A DNA stretch of 36,083 nucleotides from Lachnospiraceae bacterium (GCA_024689465.1 JAILDL010000141.1:1-36083); one strand, 5' to 3'. Numbered from the stretch's first letter, positions 25,225 to 34,031 are shown. Notes: generated from the sequence alone by a model not told the origin. Numbers and translations are program-made.

Positions 25225-25258
25225 AAAGCCTTCCTTGTCTGGGAAGGCTTTTTGTTTT
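25225..25258 (+). terminator. Intrinsic terminator after the serine hydrolase
   Basis: AAAGCCTTCC (25225-25234) pairs with GGAAGGCTTT (25242-25251) around a seven-base loop, followed by TTTGTTTT. Confidence 0.9.
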
Positions 25259-25264
25259 ATGATG

Positions 25265-25289
25265 ACTGTACTAATCGTACTAATACAGT
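25265..25289. promoter_or_regulatory. Palindromic operator candidate for the GntR regulator
   Basis: The 25-bp near-palindrome begins ACTGTA and ends TACAGT; 9 of 12 base pairs are symmetric. It also contains a 9-bp direct repeat (GTACTAAT twice). It lies 30 bases before the GntR start and next to a TAAAAT (-10-like, 25292-25297), so binding would block transcription. Autorepression is typical of YtrA-type regulators. Confidence 0.6.
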
Positions 25290-25318
25290 TGTAAAATCTT
25301 GCAGAAAGGAGTGAACGC

Positions 25319-25711
25319 ATGGTTTTATTGGATTCGAAAGATCGCAGACCGATCTACGAACAACTCACCGAAAAGCTGTCGGATCTAATGATCGCCGGCG
25401 TCCTGAAGGAAGACGAAGCGTTGCCGTCTGTCCGCACCCTGGCCGCCGATCTTTCCATTAATCCCAATACAGTGCAACGTTCCTACCTGGAACTGGAACG
25501 AAGGGGATATATCTACACCGTAAAGGGAAAAGGAAGTTTTGTTTCCGACAATGCGAAGATACAGGAACACAAAAAGCAGCTGATCTTTACGTCTCTGGAT
25601 GCATTGATCTCTCAGGCAATATCTGTGAATATTTCCGAGACTGACTTTATGCGTCAGGTATCTGTCGGCTTTCGTAATGCAAGTACTAATTTGAGGGAGG
25701 GATCACTATGA
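25319..25711 (+). CDS. GntR-family regulator, YtrA subfamily
   Basis: A 130-residue regulator. Residues 10-77 form the winged helix typical of GntR (PIYEQLTEKLSDLMIAGVLKEDEALPSVRTLAADLSINPNTVQRSYLELERRGYIYTVKGKGSFV). The C-terminal ~50 residues are short and helical, without a UTRA or FadR sensor domain, which is the YtrA pattern; such proteins usually repress an ABC transporter operon. GAAAGGAG precedes the ATG. The stop overlaps the ATPase start (ATGA). The palindrome just upstream is its likely operator. Confidence 0.95.
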   Translation: MVLLDSKDRRPIYEQLTEKLSDLMIAGVLKEDEALPSVRTLAADLSINPNTVQRSYLELERRGYIYTVKGKGSFVSDNAKIQEHKKQLIFTSLDALISQAISVNISETDFMRQVSVGFRNASTNLREGSL

Positions 25712-26607
25712 TCGAAGCCATTGGTCTTACCAAATCATTTGACAACATCCGTGCCATAGACCATATAAGCGCCACCATACGTGATAATGAAGTGTTTGGT
25801 CTGATCGGCACAAACGGGGCAGGAAAAAGCACCTTTTTAAAACTGATCGCCGGTATCCTGTCACCGGACGGAGGAGAGATCCTCATAAACGGCAAACCGG
25901 TATTTGAAGATGAGGAGCTGAAGAAAACCTTCTTTTATATTTCCGATGATCCTTATTATTTCTCCAATTCCACACCCGCCGTTATGATGAGCTTCTATGA
26001 AAAGATCTATCCGGGATTTGATCCCGCTGTGTTTAAGAAGCTCCTGACTGCCTTTGGGCTTGAAGAAAACCGCAAGATCGCTACGTTTTCCAAAGGTATG
26101 AAAAAGCAGCTGTTCATCATCCTGGGTCTTGCCAGCAACTGTAAGTATCTGCTGTGTGACGAAACCTTTGACGGTCTGGATCCCGTTATGCGACAGGCAG
26201 TAAAGAGTCTCTTTGCGGAAGGCATCGCCGAGCGCGGCCTTACCCCTGTGATCGCTTCCCACAACCTGCGGGAACTGGAAGATATCTGCGATCACGTAGG
26301 GCTTTTGCACAAGGGCGGCATCTTATTCTCCAGAGACTTAGATGATATGAAGCTCAATCTCCACAAGATCCAGTGTGTACTTGCTCCGGGCAAGACCTTA
26401 AACGACCTGACCGGTCTTAAGATCGTGCTCAGCGAGCAGCGCGGCAGCATCTATACTCTCACCGTTCAGGGCAGTGAGCAGGAGATCCTGGATCAGATGC
26501 GCCAGTATGAGACCATCTTCTTTGAAATGGTTCCTCTTACCCTGGAAGAGATCTTTATCAGTGAAACGGAGGTGAACGGATATGACATCAAGAAACTGGT
26601 TCTTTAA
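25708..26607 (+). CDS. ABC transporter ATP-binding protein
   Basis: A 299-residue ATPase with Walker A GTNGAGKS near residue 35, signature FSKGMKKQL near 130 (common in YtrB/BcrA-like exporters), Walker B YLLCDETFDGLDP and switch region ASHNLRELEDICDH. The C-terminal ~80 residues form an accessory domain. It overlaps the GntR stop by four bases and the downstream permease by 26 bases, so the three genes are one translationally coupled operon. GGGAGGG lies before the start. With the next gene it forms an exporter or envelope-stress type ABC system; YtrA-type operons in Bacillus respond to cell-wall antibiotics, which is suggestive only. Confidence 0.95.
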   Translation: MIEAIGLTKSFDNIRAIDHISATIRDNEVFGLIGTNGAGKSTFLKLIAGILSPDGGEILINGKPVFEDEELKKTFFYISDDPYYFSNSTPAVMMSFYEKIYPGFDPAVFKKLLTAFGLEENRKIATFSKGMKKQLFIILGLASNCKYLLCDETFDGLDPVMRQAVKSLFAEGIAERGLTPVIASHNLRELEDICDHVGLLHKGGILFSRDLDDMKLNLHKIQCVLAPGKTLNDLTGLKIVLSEQRGSIYTLTVQGSEQEILDQMRQYETIFFEMVPLTLEEIFISETEVNGYDIKKLVL

Positions 26608-28843
26608 ATTATCCATGGAGGACTTAAAGCACCGTTTATGGTCTATCGCCCTCAGCTGTCTGATCTATTTCTTTGCGTTCCCCATTGCTACGCTGATCGT
26701 GATCGGCCAGACGCGCCACAGTACCTACAGCATGATGTTGGATCCCGTTGCTCTGCTCAGCAGACAGAATCGGGAGATCCTGAATACCTTCCGGGAAATG
26801 ACCGCTTACGGCGAATCCGGTTTGTTTACCTTTTTGGTCCTGTTTTTTGCACTGGTCTTTGCCTTCAGCGGTTTTTCCTATCTGCATTCCTCCAAGAAGA
26901 CCGATTTTTACCACAATCTGCCTATCCGCAGGGAAAAATGGTTTGCAGTGATCGCAGCAGACAGCTTTATCATCTGCATGGTGCCCTACCTGGTCATGGG
27001 ACTTCTTGCCACGCTCCTGGTGGTGATCAACTGCGGCTCCACTCTGCCTCTGTACTTTTTCTTTACCGGCTTTGTGGCAAATGCCCTGTATTTTTGCATG
27101 ATCTTTCTGTTTGCTGTTGTAGCGCTTATGCTGACCGGTAACCTGTTTGTGGGCGGCCTGGCTGTGGGTGTGTTCTTTTTCTACGGTCCCCTGCTCCTTG
27201 GGGTGATCGAAGGGCTGTTTATGCAGTTTGAAACCTACTTCACCCCTGAGCCGATCTGGGATCGGTGGGCTCTTCGGGTCTCTCCCGTTTTCTGGGGATT
27301 CTCCACGTTGTTCGGAGAAACCAGAGTCCCCAGCCTTTGCAGGTTTCTGTTTTTTACCCTGCTTTGGTCCGTCGCCCTTGCTCTGCTGGCTCTGTTCCTG
27401 TATAAAAAGCGTCCTTCCGAAGCAGCCGGCAATGCCATGGCGTTTAAAGTGACCAAAGCTCCCATTAAGTTTTTGCTGACCATTCCCATTGGTCTTGCCT
27501 GCGCACTGGTGATCGATTCTTCCTTATACGATCAGAACGTCTGGACCTTATTTGCGCTCTTTTGCGGTGTAACCTTTACCTACTGCATTATGGAGATCAT
27601 TTACCATGCAGACTTTAAGAAGCTCTTTGCTCACAAGTTGCACCTGATCATCTGCCTTCTGATCGCTTTTGCCATCTTCGGTGTTTTCCGGCTGGATCTC
27701 TTCGGCTATGACCGCTACGTTCCTTCCGAAAAGGATTTTGTCGGTGCCGCTGTCGCCGGATACGAGCTGGAAAATAACAGCTCCGATCTGCTCTCCTCCT
27801 ATGAGATCGTCCGGGATCCCGAGACGCAGGAGCCCTGGTACGTAAACTGGGATGGCGACTATGATTACAGGCATTCCATGGAAACCATTTCCATTCAGGA
27901 TTATGAGCTGATCCGACAGTTGGCGGAAAACGGTGTCAAGGACACCCGCTATTGCAAGGGCAGATCCTCGGAAGAATTTGAGGATGACGATTCTTCCTAC
28001 AGTCTTTTTTACTTCGCCTTCCGTAAGGAGAACGGCTCTGTGGTTTACCGGAAGTATTTGCTCAATACCGTAACAAATGCCCAGCTTCTCGCCCAGGTCT
28101 ACGCGGACCCCAGCTATAAGGAAGGAACCTATCCTCTGCTGGATATGGATCCCATCGAGCTGGCCGGCGTCAATGTGGAAACGATCTGGGGCCAGGAGCA
28201 CATCTCCTTCCCGGATGAAGAAACCATGCAAAAGCTCCTTACAACCTATCAGAAGGAACTGATGTCTCTCTCCTACGAGCAACGGCATCAGCCGATCCTT
28301 GGCTGCCTGCAGTTTAAGAGCCACCAGTTCCAGAAGGATGCCGATGAATATCGTCGCATCCGTGGATATATCGACTACTTTAACGAGCATTTCTTCTATC
28401 CGGTGTTCCCTTGCTTTCAGGAAACCCTGGCGATGTTAGAGGATCTCGGATATTCTCTGGACAATCCCATTACTGAAGATATGATCCTTTCTGCTGAAAT
28501 CAGCAATTATATGTGTTACTGGGATACCGTACAGGACGATGATATGCTGGAAAGCTACAGTTATACGGATCCGGAGAAGATCCGGCAGCTTCTGGAGCAC
28601 AGTGCCTTCACTTCCTTCCATTACTGGCAGGATATGAGTGATCAGGTGGGAGGTCTGGATCTTTACTTTAATGTTTCCCCTTCCGAAGCCGCCTCGCACC
28701 TGGGCAGCGATGCTTCCCTGGCCAATCTGGATTCTGAAAACGGCAACCTGAATATTCACGCATACTTTATAGAGGAAGTTCCGGACTTTGTCCTTCGGGA
28801 CATGCAGATCGATGATGAATCGGTTCTGGAATACCTGAAATAA
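26582..28843 (+). CDS. ABC transporter permease with large C-terminal domain (DUF6449-like)
   Basis: A 753-residue protein. The first ~370 residues hold about eight to ten membrane helices (for example LSCLIYFFAFPIATLIVIG, FTFLVLFFALVFAFSGFSYL with SSKKTDFYHNLPIRREKWF after it, and LLIAFAIFGVFRLDLFGYD). The remaining ~380 residues are hydrophilic and acidic, and would lie on one side of the membrane, probably outside. I recall this arrangement as the Lachnospiraceae permease with DUF6449, but this is memory, not a search. AGGTG precedes ATG 26582, inside the ATPase gene. It ends the operon before a strong terminator. The SSKKTDFYHNLPI motif is typical of such YtrC-like permeases. Confidence 0.88.
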   Translation: MTSRNWFFKLSMEDLKHRLWSIALSCLIYFFAFPIATLIVIGQTRHSTYSMMLDPVALLSRQNREILNTFREMTAYGESGLFTFLVLFFALVFAFSGFSYLHSSKKTDFYHNLPIRREKWFAVIAADSFIICMVPYLVMGLLATLLVVINCGSTLPLYFFFTGFVANALYFCMIFLFAVVALMLTGNLFVGGLAVGVFFFYGPLLLGVIEGLFMQFETYFTPEPIWDRWALRVSPVFWGFSTLFGETRVPSLCRFLFFTLLWSVALALLALFLYKKRPSEAAGNAMAFKVTKAPIKFLLTIPIGLACALVIDSSLYDQNVWTLFALFCGVTFTYCIMEIIYHADFKKLFAHKLHLIICLLIAFAIFGVFRLDLFGYDRYVPSEKDFVGAAVAGYELENNSSDLLSSYEIVRDPETQEPWYVNWDGDYDYRHSMETISIQDYELIRQLAENGVKDTRYCKGRSSEEFEDDDSSYSLFYFAFRKENGSVVYRKYLLNTVTNAQLLAQVYADPSYKEGTYPLLDMDPIELAGVNVETIWGQEHISFPDEETMQKLLTTYQKELMSLSYEQRHQPILGCLQFKSHQFQKDADEYRRIRGYIDYFNEHFFYPVFPCFQETLAMLEDLGYSLDNPITEDMILSAEISNYMCYWDTVQDDDMLESYSYTDPEKIRQLLEHSAFTSFHYWQDMSDQVGGLDLYFNVSPSEAASHLGSDASLANLDSENGNLNIHAYFIEEVPDFVLRDMQIDDESVLEYLK

Positions 28844-28867
28844 TCGTTTTTGCTTTTTTAAATCGCA

Positions 28868-28912
28868 AATAGCACTTCCTGTCCCGAAAAGGGCAAGAAG
28901 TGCTATTTTTTT
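28868..28912 (+). terminator. Intrinsic terminator after the GntR-ABC operon
   Basis: AATAGCACTTC (28868-28878) pairs with GAAGTGCTATT (28897-28907); an inner CCC/GGG stem extends it; a run of seven Ts follows. Confidence 0.93.
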
Positions 28913-28919
28913 AGGCCCT

Positions 28920-28946
28920 GTTTATGCTATATTAGAGTGCATAAAC
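28920..28946. promoter_or_regulatory. Inverted repeat over the antiporter promoter/leader
   Basis: A perfect 8-bp inverted repeat GTTTATGC / GCATAAAC encloses 11 bases that include TATATT (28928-28933), a good -10 (5 of 6). It lies directly before the Shine-Dalgarno GGGGG of the antiporter. It could be an operator covering the -10 or, if transcribed, a hairpin near the ribosome site. No good -35 is visible. Confidence 0.5.
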
Positions 28947-28959
28947 GGGGGTGTTGCAT

Positions 28960-30570
28960 ATGCAGAATTTTATTCTTTCCATGGATGAAAATACCAGAGT
29001 TCTTCTGGTGCTCTCCATCATTCTCTTCGCCGGTTTTATTCTCACCAGACTCACCAATACGCTGAACCTGCCCAAAGTCTCCGGTTATATCCTGGCGGGT
29101 ATCATCATCGGGCCCTACTGTATGAACCTGATTCCCGGAGCCTTTATTTCCCATATGGGCTTTGTCTCCGACTTAGCGCTTGCTTTCATTGCCTTCGATG
29201 TTGGAAAATTCTTTAAAAGAGAGGTGATCTCGGAAGCCGGTCCTTCAGTGATCTTAATTACCCTGTTTGAGACCCTGCTGGCCGGTTTTCTTGTGACGGT
29301 TTCCGTACAGTATGTCTTCCATGTGGGCTGGCCTTTTGCCCTGGTACTGGGCGCCATCGCCACCGCTACCGCTCCCGCATCCACCATGATGACCATTAAT
29401 CAGTATCACGCCCGGGGTGTGTTTGTGGATACGCTTTTGCAGGTAGTCGCCCTGGATAATGTGGTCTGCCTCTTAACCTTCTCCATTGTTTCTGCCATTG
29501 CCAATTCCGATAATAAGGGAGCCCTTGTTCCTTCCGATATCCTGCTGCCCATCGGCTACAATCTCCTGGCCATGGTGCTGGGCCTTTTCTGCGGCTATTT
29601 CTTAAGTCGCCTTCTGATCCCTACCCGTAGTAAAGATAACCGCCTGATCCTGGCCATTGCCCTGCTTCTTGGTCTGACCGGTCTTTGCGCAGCCATGGAT
29701 ATTTCTCCCCTTTTATCCTGCATGGTCTTTGGTGCAGCCTATATCAACTTTACGGAGGATAAGAAGCTCTTTCGGCAGATCAATAACTTTACTCCGCCGG
29801 TCATGAGTATCTTCTTTATTTTGTCCGGCATGAATCTGGATGTTTCCGCTTTATCTACCATCGGTGCCATCGGCGTCCTGTATTTCCTGGTGCGTATCAT
29901 CGGCAAATACCTGGGCACCTTCTTTGCAGGTACCCTGTTAAAATCCGATCCGACTACCCGCAACTATCTGGGGCTTGCCCTGATCCCTCAGGCCGGTGTC
30001 GCCATCGGTCTGGCCTTTCTGGGCCAGCGGATCCTTCCCCCTGCCATGGGAAATATGCTGCTGACCATTATTCTTGCTTCCTCCGTTCTCTATGAGATGA
30101 TCGGCCCTGTTTCCGCCAAGATCGCTCTGATCCTGTCCGGCAGCATCGACCCTTCCATGCTCGCGGATCCCGGTCTCGAGCAGGAACCCGAGGAAGGGAC
30201 GCCCCGACTGCTTTCTTCTGAAACAGAGGAAAACTCGTCCCGGAATATTTCTTCTGAACCGGAGGAAGGCGCTTCCCCGCAGATCTCCTCTGATCCGGAG
30301 GATAACGCTTCCCCGCAGATCTCTTCTGCTTCGGAAGATACTGACAATCCCACCGATTCTCTCAAAGAGTTTTCCTTGACTCCCGACACCACCTCCCCTC
30401 ATACTAAAAAGAAAGAGGGGAAAAGCAAAAAATCCAAAGATTTTAAGGAGTTATACGAAGAACTGCACTCCGGCGTGGAAGATACGGATCTGCCGGATAT
30501 TGAACAGGTAGAAGTTCCTGTGGGGAAAAAGGACAAGAAAGCCAAGCACAAAGAAAAGAAGAAGAAATAA
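28960..30570 (+). CDS. CPA2-family monovalent cation:proton antiporter with repeat-rich cytoplasmic tail
   Basis: A 536-residue protein. About 12-13 membrane helices fill the first ~385 residues, with family blocks LNLPKVSGYILAGIIIGP, TATAPASTMMTINQYHARG and VVALDNVVCLLTF; the Asp in ALDN would be the ion-binding acid. No KTN/TrkA-N domain follows, so it is of the shorter NapA/KefB-like kind. The tail is unusual: four 12-residue repeats rich in Ser, Glu and Pro (30214-30357), then a lysine-rich end. I prefer ATG 28960 because GGGGG lies eight bases upstream; GTG 28951 is an alternative. It stands alone, after a terminator. Probable role: Na+ or K+/H+ exchange and pH balance. Confidence 0.9.
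   Translation: MQNFILSMDENTRVLLVLSIILFAGFILTRLTNTLNLPKVSGYILAGIIIGPYCMNLIPGAFISHMGFVSDLALAFIAFDVGKFFKREVISEAGPSVILITLFETLLAGFLVTVSVQYVFHVGWPFALVLGAIATATAPASTMMTINQYHARGVFVDTLLQVVALDNVVCLLTFSIVSAIANSDNKGALVPSDILLPIGYNLLAMVLGLFCGYFLSRLLIPTRSKDNRLILAIALLLGLTGLCAAMDISPLLSCMVFGAAYINFTEDKKLFRQINNFTPPVMSIFFILSGMNLDVSALSTIGAIGVLYFLVRIIGKYLGTFFAGTLLKSDPTTRNYLGLALIPQAGVAIGLAFLGQRILPPAMGNMLLTIILASSVLYEMIGPVSAKIALILSGSIDPSMLADPGLEQEPEEGTPRLLSSETEENSSRNISSEPEEGASPQISSDPEDNASPQISSASEDTDNPTDSLKEFSLTPDTTSPHTKKKEGKSKKSKDFKELYEELHSGVEDTDLPDIEQVEVPVGKKDKKAKHKEKKKK
30214..30357 (+). repeat. Tandem 36-bp coding repeat in the antiporter tail
   Basis: Four in-frame units of 36 bases begin at 30214, 30250, 30286 and 30322, each encoding SS-x-x-E-(E/D) followed by variable residues; copies 2 and 3 share ASPQI endings. 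Copies 2 and 3 are nearly identical in DNA (CTTCCCCGCAGATC), pointing to recent duplication. Not a CRISPR: no spacers. Confidence 0.85.
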
Positions 30571-30618
30571 CTTTATTGCGGTAGCACATTAACACAGCCT
30601 GGGAATTTGTGACTATTT

Positions 30619-30647
30619 TACAGTTTTGGTGTTGTTTCGTCCGATAA
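30619..30647 (+). promoter_or_regulatory. SigD/FliA-like promoter candidate for the chemotaxis receptor
   Basis: TCCGATAA (30640-30647) matches the flagellar sigma factor -10 GCCGATAA in 7 of 8 bases, and TACAGTTT (30619-30626) resembles TAAAGTTT, but the spacer is two bases longer than the norm. Motility sigma control is usual for receptor genes. Confidence 0.35.
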
Positions 30648-30665
30648 TTTTAACGGGTTTCACTA

Positions 30666-30695
30666 TTGTAACAGCTATCTGTTTTCCATTATAAT
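30666..30695 (+). promoter_or_regulatory. Sigma-A promoter candidate for the chemotaxis receptor
   Basis: TTGTAA (30666-30671) and a perfect TATAAT (30690-30695), spacer 18, lie 60 bases before the start. It is the alternative to the SigD-like site just upstream. Confidence 0.5.
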
Positions 30696-30755
30696 CGGTC
30701 TGTTTTGTTATTATCTGTTCCGTTTCATTGTCGTTTCCACACATAGGAGGTCTAA

Positions 30756-32219
30756 ATGACAGAAAAACAGTACAACCGTGCAAACCGTGTCACCTTTGCC
30801 GCTGACAGCTTTGTACTCTTTATTTCTTTTATTCTGGTTTGTCTGGAGATCCATTTTTACGGATTCTCCGGTCGGATCATCACCGAATTTGCTCTGATCG
30901 CCGTAGGCTACATCATGATGGGCATCGGCTATTGCAAATTCCGTACCATGAAAAAGGGAGCCATTCTGATCTTAGGCGGAGCTTCCGTTTCCTATCTGGT
31001 CGTTTCCATCATTCAGAACGATCTGCATTACCTGATCTTTGGTATCCCGGTTCTGTTTTCCGCCGTGATCTATCTGAATATCCGCATCATTTATGCCGGC
31101 AGCAGTGTGATCGCCACCGCCAGCCTGGTTGTGCTCATCCGCAAAATGCTGGAAGCTCCCTGGGAGAATCTGCAGGCCGTTGTGATCATCGGCTGCGCCT
31201 TTACCCTGGCCTTTATCGCTGCCGCCCAGTCCGTCAATCTGCTGATCAAGTTTGACAGTGAAAACGTAGCCGCCATTCAGGTGGCTGCAGAGAAGCAGAA
31301 GAAGATCAGTATCCGCATGGGTGAGATCGCATCTTCCATTTCCAGGCTCTTTACCAATGCCAAGGAGGAGATGAACGTTCTCCAGGATGTGATGAACTCC
31401 AGCAATTCCGGTATGAAGGATATTGCCGATTCCACCGAAAATACAGCGCAGGCAGTAACACTGCAGGCGCAGAAATGTATGGACATCCAGGATCAGACTT
31501 CTGCCACCGAAGAGCGCCGTGCCCAGATGGCCGAAGCCTCCGACGAAGCTTCCCGTACCGTCAGTGCAGGACAGATCGCCATGGCAGATTTAAAGCAGAA
31601 ATCCAGAGATGTTTCAGAGGAAAGCCAGATCTCTGTATCCTCTACCAAGGCTGTTCTGGATAAGGTAGAAGATGTGCAGAATATCGTAGGTTCCATTATC
31701 GCGATTTCCAGACAGACCAATCTGCTGGCCTTAAACGCTTCCATTGAAGCAGCCAGAGCCGGTGAAGCCGGCCGCGGTTTTGCCGTTGTTGCAGAAGAGA
31801 TCCGCCAGCTTTCCGAGCAGACCAATGCTGCTTCCAGTCAGATCACCCAGATCATCGGCGAACTCACCGAGGATGCAGGAAAGGCCATGGAAAGTATCAA
31901 CCACACCGTTTCCACCGTAGACGAGCAGAACGAGATGATCTCCGGTGTAGAAGAAAACTTCCACACCATCCAGGAAAACGTTACCGCTTTAAACGCCCTG
32001 GTAGAAGCGATCGGAGGCGATATCTCCTCCATCGTTTCCTTTACTTCCGAGATCAACGACAGTATTTCCAACCTGTCCGCTACCAGCGAAGAAGTGGCTT
32101 CTCTTTCCAACGAGGGTGTTTCTTCCTCCAATACAGCGGTAGAGAAGTTTAATGAACTGACCGATACCTTAAACGGCATCGCAAAAGAAGCAGAGGAGCT
32201 GGCTGCTCTCCAGCAGTGA
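30756..32219 (+). CDS. Methyl-accepting chemotaxis protein with six-helix membrane sensor
   Basis: A 487-residue receptor. The first ~170 residues form about six membrane helices with only short loops, so there is no periplasmic-type ligand domain and no HAMP domain can be seen. The rest is a long coiled coil with the MCP signalling tip ([41 protein letters not shown]) around residues 325-360 that contacts CheA/CheW. Signals may come from the membrane itself or from small molecules, which is inference. AGGAGG lies just before the ATG. It implies that the organism is motile; no flagellar or che genes are in the window. A terminator follows. Confidence 0.96.
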   Translation: MTEKQYNRANRVTFAADSFVLFISFILVCLEIHFYGFSGRIITEFALIAVGYIMMGIGYCKFRTMKKGAILILGGASVSYLVVSIIQNDLHYLIFGIPVLFSAVIYLNIRIIYAGSSVIATASLVVLIRKMLEAPWENLQAVVIIGCAFTLAFIAAAQSVNLLIKFDSENVAAIQVAAEKQKKISIRMGEIASSISRLFTNAKEEMNVLQDVMNSSNSGMKDIADSTENTAQAVTLQAQKCMDIQDQTSATEERRAQMAEASDEASRTVSAGQIAMADLKQKSRDVSEESQISVSSTKAVLDKVEDVQNIVGSIIAISRQTNLLALNASIEAARAGEAGRGFAVVAEEIRQLSEQTNAASSQITQIIGELTEDAGKAMESINHTVSTVDEQNEMISGVEENFHTIQENVTALNALVEAIGGDISSIVSFTSEINDSISNLSATSEEVASLSNEGVSSSNTAVEKFNELTDTLNGIAKEAEELAALQQ

Positions 32220-32275
32220 TCAAAGATCTGCATTTCCCAGTTCTCTGCAGATCCTGCTCTATCACGCAAAAATAG

Positions 32276-32306
32276 AAGGCGTCTTCCAAAAGGAAGGCGC
32301 CTTTTT
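32276..32306 (+). terminator. Intrinsic terminator after the chemotaxis receptor
   Basis: AAGGCGTCTTCC (32276-32287) pairs with GGAAGGCGCCTT (32292-32303) across an AAAA loop (one G-U pair), followed by TTTTT. A further 8-bp inverted repeat, GATCTGCA/TGCAGATC, lies upstream at 32225-32252. Confidence 0.93.
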
Positions 32307-32343
32307 CGTTTGCCCTTTTCTTTTCAAAACAAGGATCCCCAAA

Positions 32344-33921
32344 TTACTGAATGCTCAGCACATGGGTTACCAGATACAGATTATCCTTCATCGGCTCTGT
32401 ATAGAACCGCAGCTGACAGGTTCCGCCTCCCAGTGCCTGGAGAGCGTTTTCCATGTAGCCCAGCTGGTAGGTCTCCTGGGAATACGCCTGGGTCACGGAA
32501 TTGATAATGGATGCATCCACTACGTTACTGAAGGTATGATCGCCCTTTCCCAGAAAAACGATCTTGTTATAGCAATCGGAGAAATAGGCATCCAGGGTCT
32601 TTAGCACGTCGTTTTGAGTAAGGCCGAAATCCTCCAGAGAACGCATACCGGCGGTATTGTTGCCGGATACGTTGTTGCCGGACACGGGATCGTTCTGCTC
32701 CAGGTTACGGTACTTATTTCCGGTACAGGCCGGCAGGTATACCGACAGATCCGTCCGGACGTGGGTGGTTGCATAGTCATTGTCCGTCTTATTAAAGTAG
32801 TCGTATTTTCCGCCATCCACATCGTCCCAGGTGGGATCCACGTTATAATATCCATCCTCTAAGGAAACGATATTCCAGGCGTGGCTTTCTCCCGCATAGC
32901 CGGTACAGTAGTAGCAGGGGATCCCCATCTGCATCAGCACATACTGGAGCGCTCTTGCATAGCCCGCGCATACGCTCTGCCCGCCAACCAGCGCACTGTA
33001 GGCACTTTGGTTGTTCTTTGCGGAGGCATTGTAGAGCACCTGGGCGATCAGTGTATTGTGTACGTATTTTTCCTTTTCGTAATTGTTGCGAAGGGAGTTC
33101 GCTCCCGAGATGATACTGTTTGCCGCATTCTCAAAGAGGCTGATGTTCTGCCCCAGATTGTCTGCCGTATCGTTGAAGGATAAGGTGATGGACAGATTTT
33201 TGCCGTCCTTGGCATACTTTGCGGAATACTGGGTATTTAACCAGAACAGCTCCGGATGGTCGTTACACAGTGCCATGAAGATATTCTTCAGTCCTGCCTG
33301 GCTTACCTGCTCGATGGGGGCAAAGGTCTTATATACATTTTTTGTATTGGCATACAGCTGCCGGTAGAGATGCTGTCCCTGACTGTCCAGCATGGCATAG
33401 TAGGGATACATGGTCTCGTCAAAGGTATACCCGTCCCCTGCATCTCCGTATTCCAGGGTACTCTGCAGATCTTCGGCTTCCTGGTCGGATACCTGTGCGT
33501 TATCCGCTTTGATCTCATTTAGACCGTTCTTACCGCTGACCGCACCGGGAACGCTGATGCCTCCCCGTCCGGGAGATACGTAGTCGCTGTTTGCATGCTC
33601 CAGCCCTTCCGGCAGGTTGGAAGGGCGAGCCGCCGTATTTCCGTTTCCGTTCTCCGACGGCGTGGGGATCTGGGGCAAACCTGCGTTTCCTTCATCGGCA
33701 GGAAGGGTGCTGCTCTCCTGCTCCTCAACCGATTCGGCGGGGTAGGTATATTCTTCTGTCTGGGTCTCATCGTGCTGATTCACGCTGCTGCTGGCCACCA
33801 CCTGAGCAAGACCCGAGAGTTTCTCCCGAAGCCCCGGTGAAAGGCTGCACAAAAGGATCAGGGCGCACAGCAGGACAATGAGGCCTAATATGCCGTATAG
33901 AATCTTATTGATCAGTTTCAT
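32344..33921 (-). CDS. Membrane-anchored transglutaminase-like cysteine protease/amidase
   Basis: A 525-residue protein with one N-terminal membrane helix (about residues 6-28), then a ~130-residue Ser/Pro/Glu/Asn-rich linker, and a transglutaminase-like domain. The catalytic triad is visible: Cys318 in GGQSVCAGYARAL, His347 in GESHAWN and Asp362 in YNVDPTWDD. Such bacterial domains usually act outside the membrane on proteins or cell-wall peptides. A C-terminal ~130-residue region is of unknown fold. The start ATG 33921 has a weak TAGGG site. It is divergent from the acyltransferase gene and convergent with the chemotaxis receptor; no operon partner. Confidence 0.9.
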   Translation of the reverse strand: MKLINKILYGILGLIVLLCALILLCSLSPGLREKLSGLAQVVASSSVNQHDETQTEEYTYPAESVEEQESSTLPADEGNAGLPQIPTPSENGNGNTAARPSNLPEGLEHANSDYVSPGRGGISVPGAVSGKNGLNEIKADNAQVSDQEAEDLQSTLEYGDAGDGYTFDETMYPYYAMLDSQGQHLYRQLYANTKNVYKTFAPIEQVSQAGLKNIFMALCNDHPELFWLNTQYSAKYAKDGKNLSITLSFNDTADNLGQNISLFENAANSIISGANSLRNNYEKEKYVHNTLIAQVLYNASAKNNQSAYSALVGGQSVCAGYARALQYVLMQMGIPCYYCTGYAGESHAWNIVSLEDGYYNVDPTWDDVDGGKYDYFNKTDNDYATTHVRTDLSVYLPACTGNKYRNLEQNDPVSGNNVSGNNTAGMRSLEDFGLTQNDVLKTLDAYFSDCYNKIVFLGKGDHTFSNVVDASIINSVTQAYSQETYQLGYMENALQALGGGTCQLRFYTEPMKDNLYLVTHVLSIQ

Positions 33922-33941
33922 ATGATCGCCCTATTTGTATT

Positions 33942-33971
33942 TTGATTTTCTTTATTGTACCATGTTATAGT
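33942..33971 (+). promoter_or_regulatory. Candidate promoter of the acyltransferase gene
   Basis: TTGATT (33942-33947) and TATAGT (33966-33971) with an 18-base spacer, 61 bases before the start codon. The -10 matches consensus in 5 of 6 positions. Confidence 0.45.
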
Positions 33972-34031
33972 AACCAAGAAGAATTGTATTCGGTATGTAT
34001 ATCGGCATTTTAAAGGAATTACCTGAGTCTT

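Noticed and set aside
27548-28390. 280-codon minus-strand frame inside the permease gene
   Set aside because: Shadow frame; the plus-strand gene is part of a coupled operon with the expected overlaps.
30214-30357. CRISPR-like array
   Set aside because: The repeats are contiguous, in frame and coding; there are no spacers and no cas genes.
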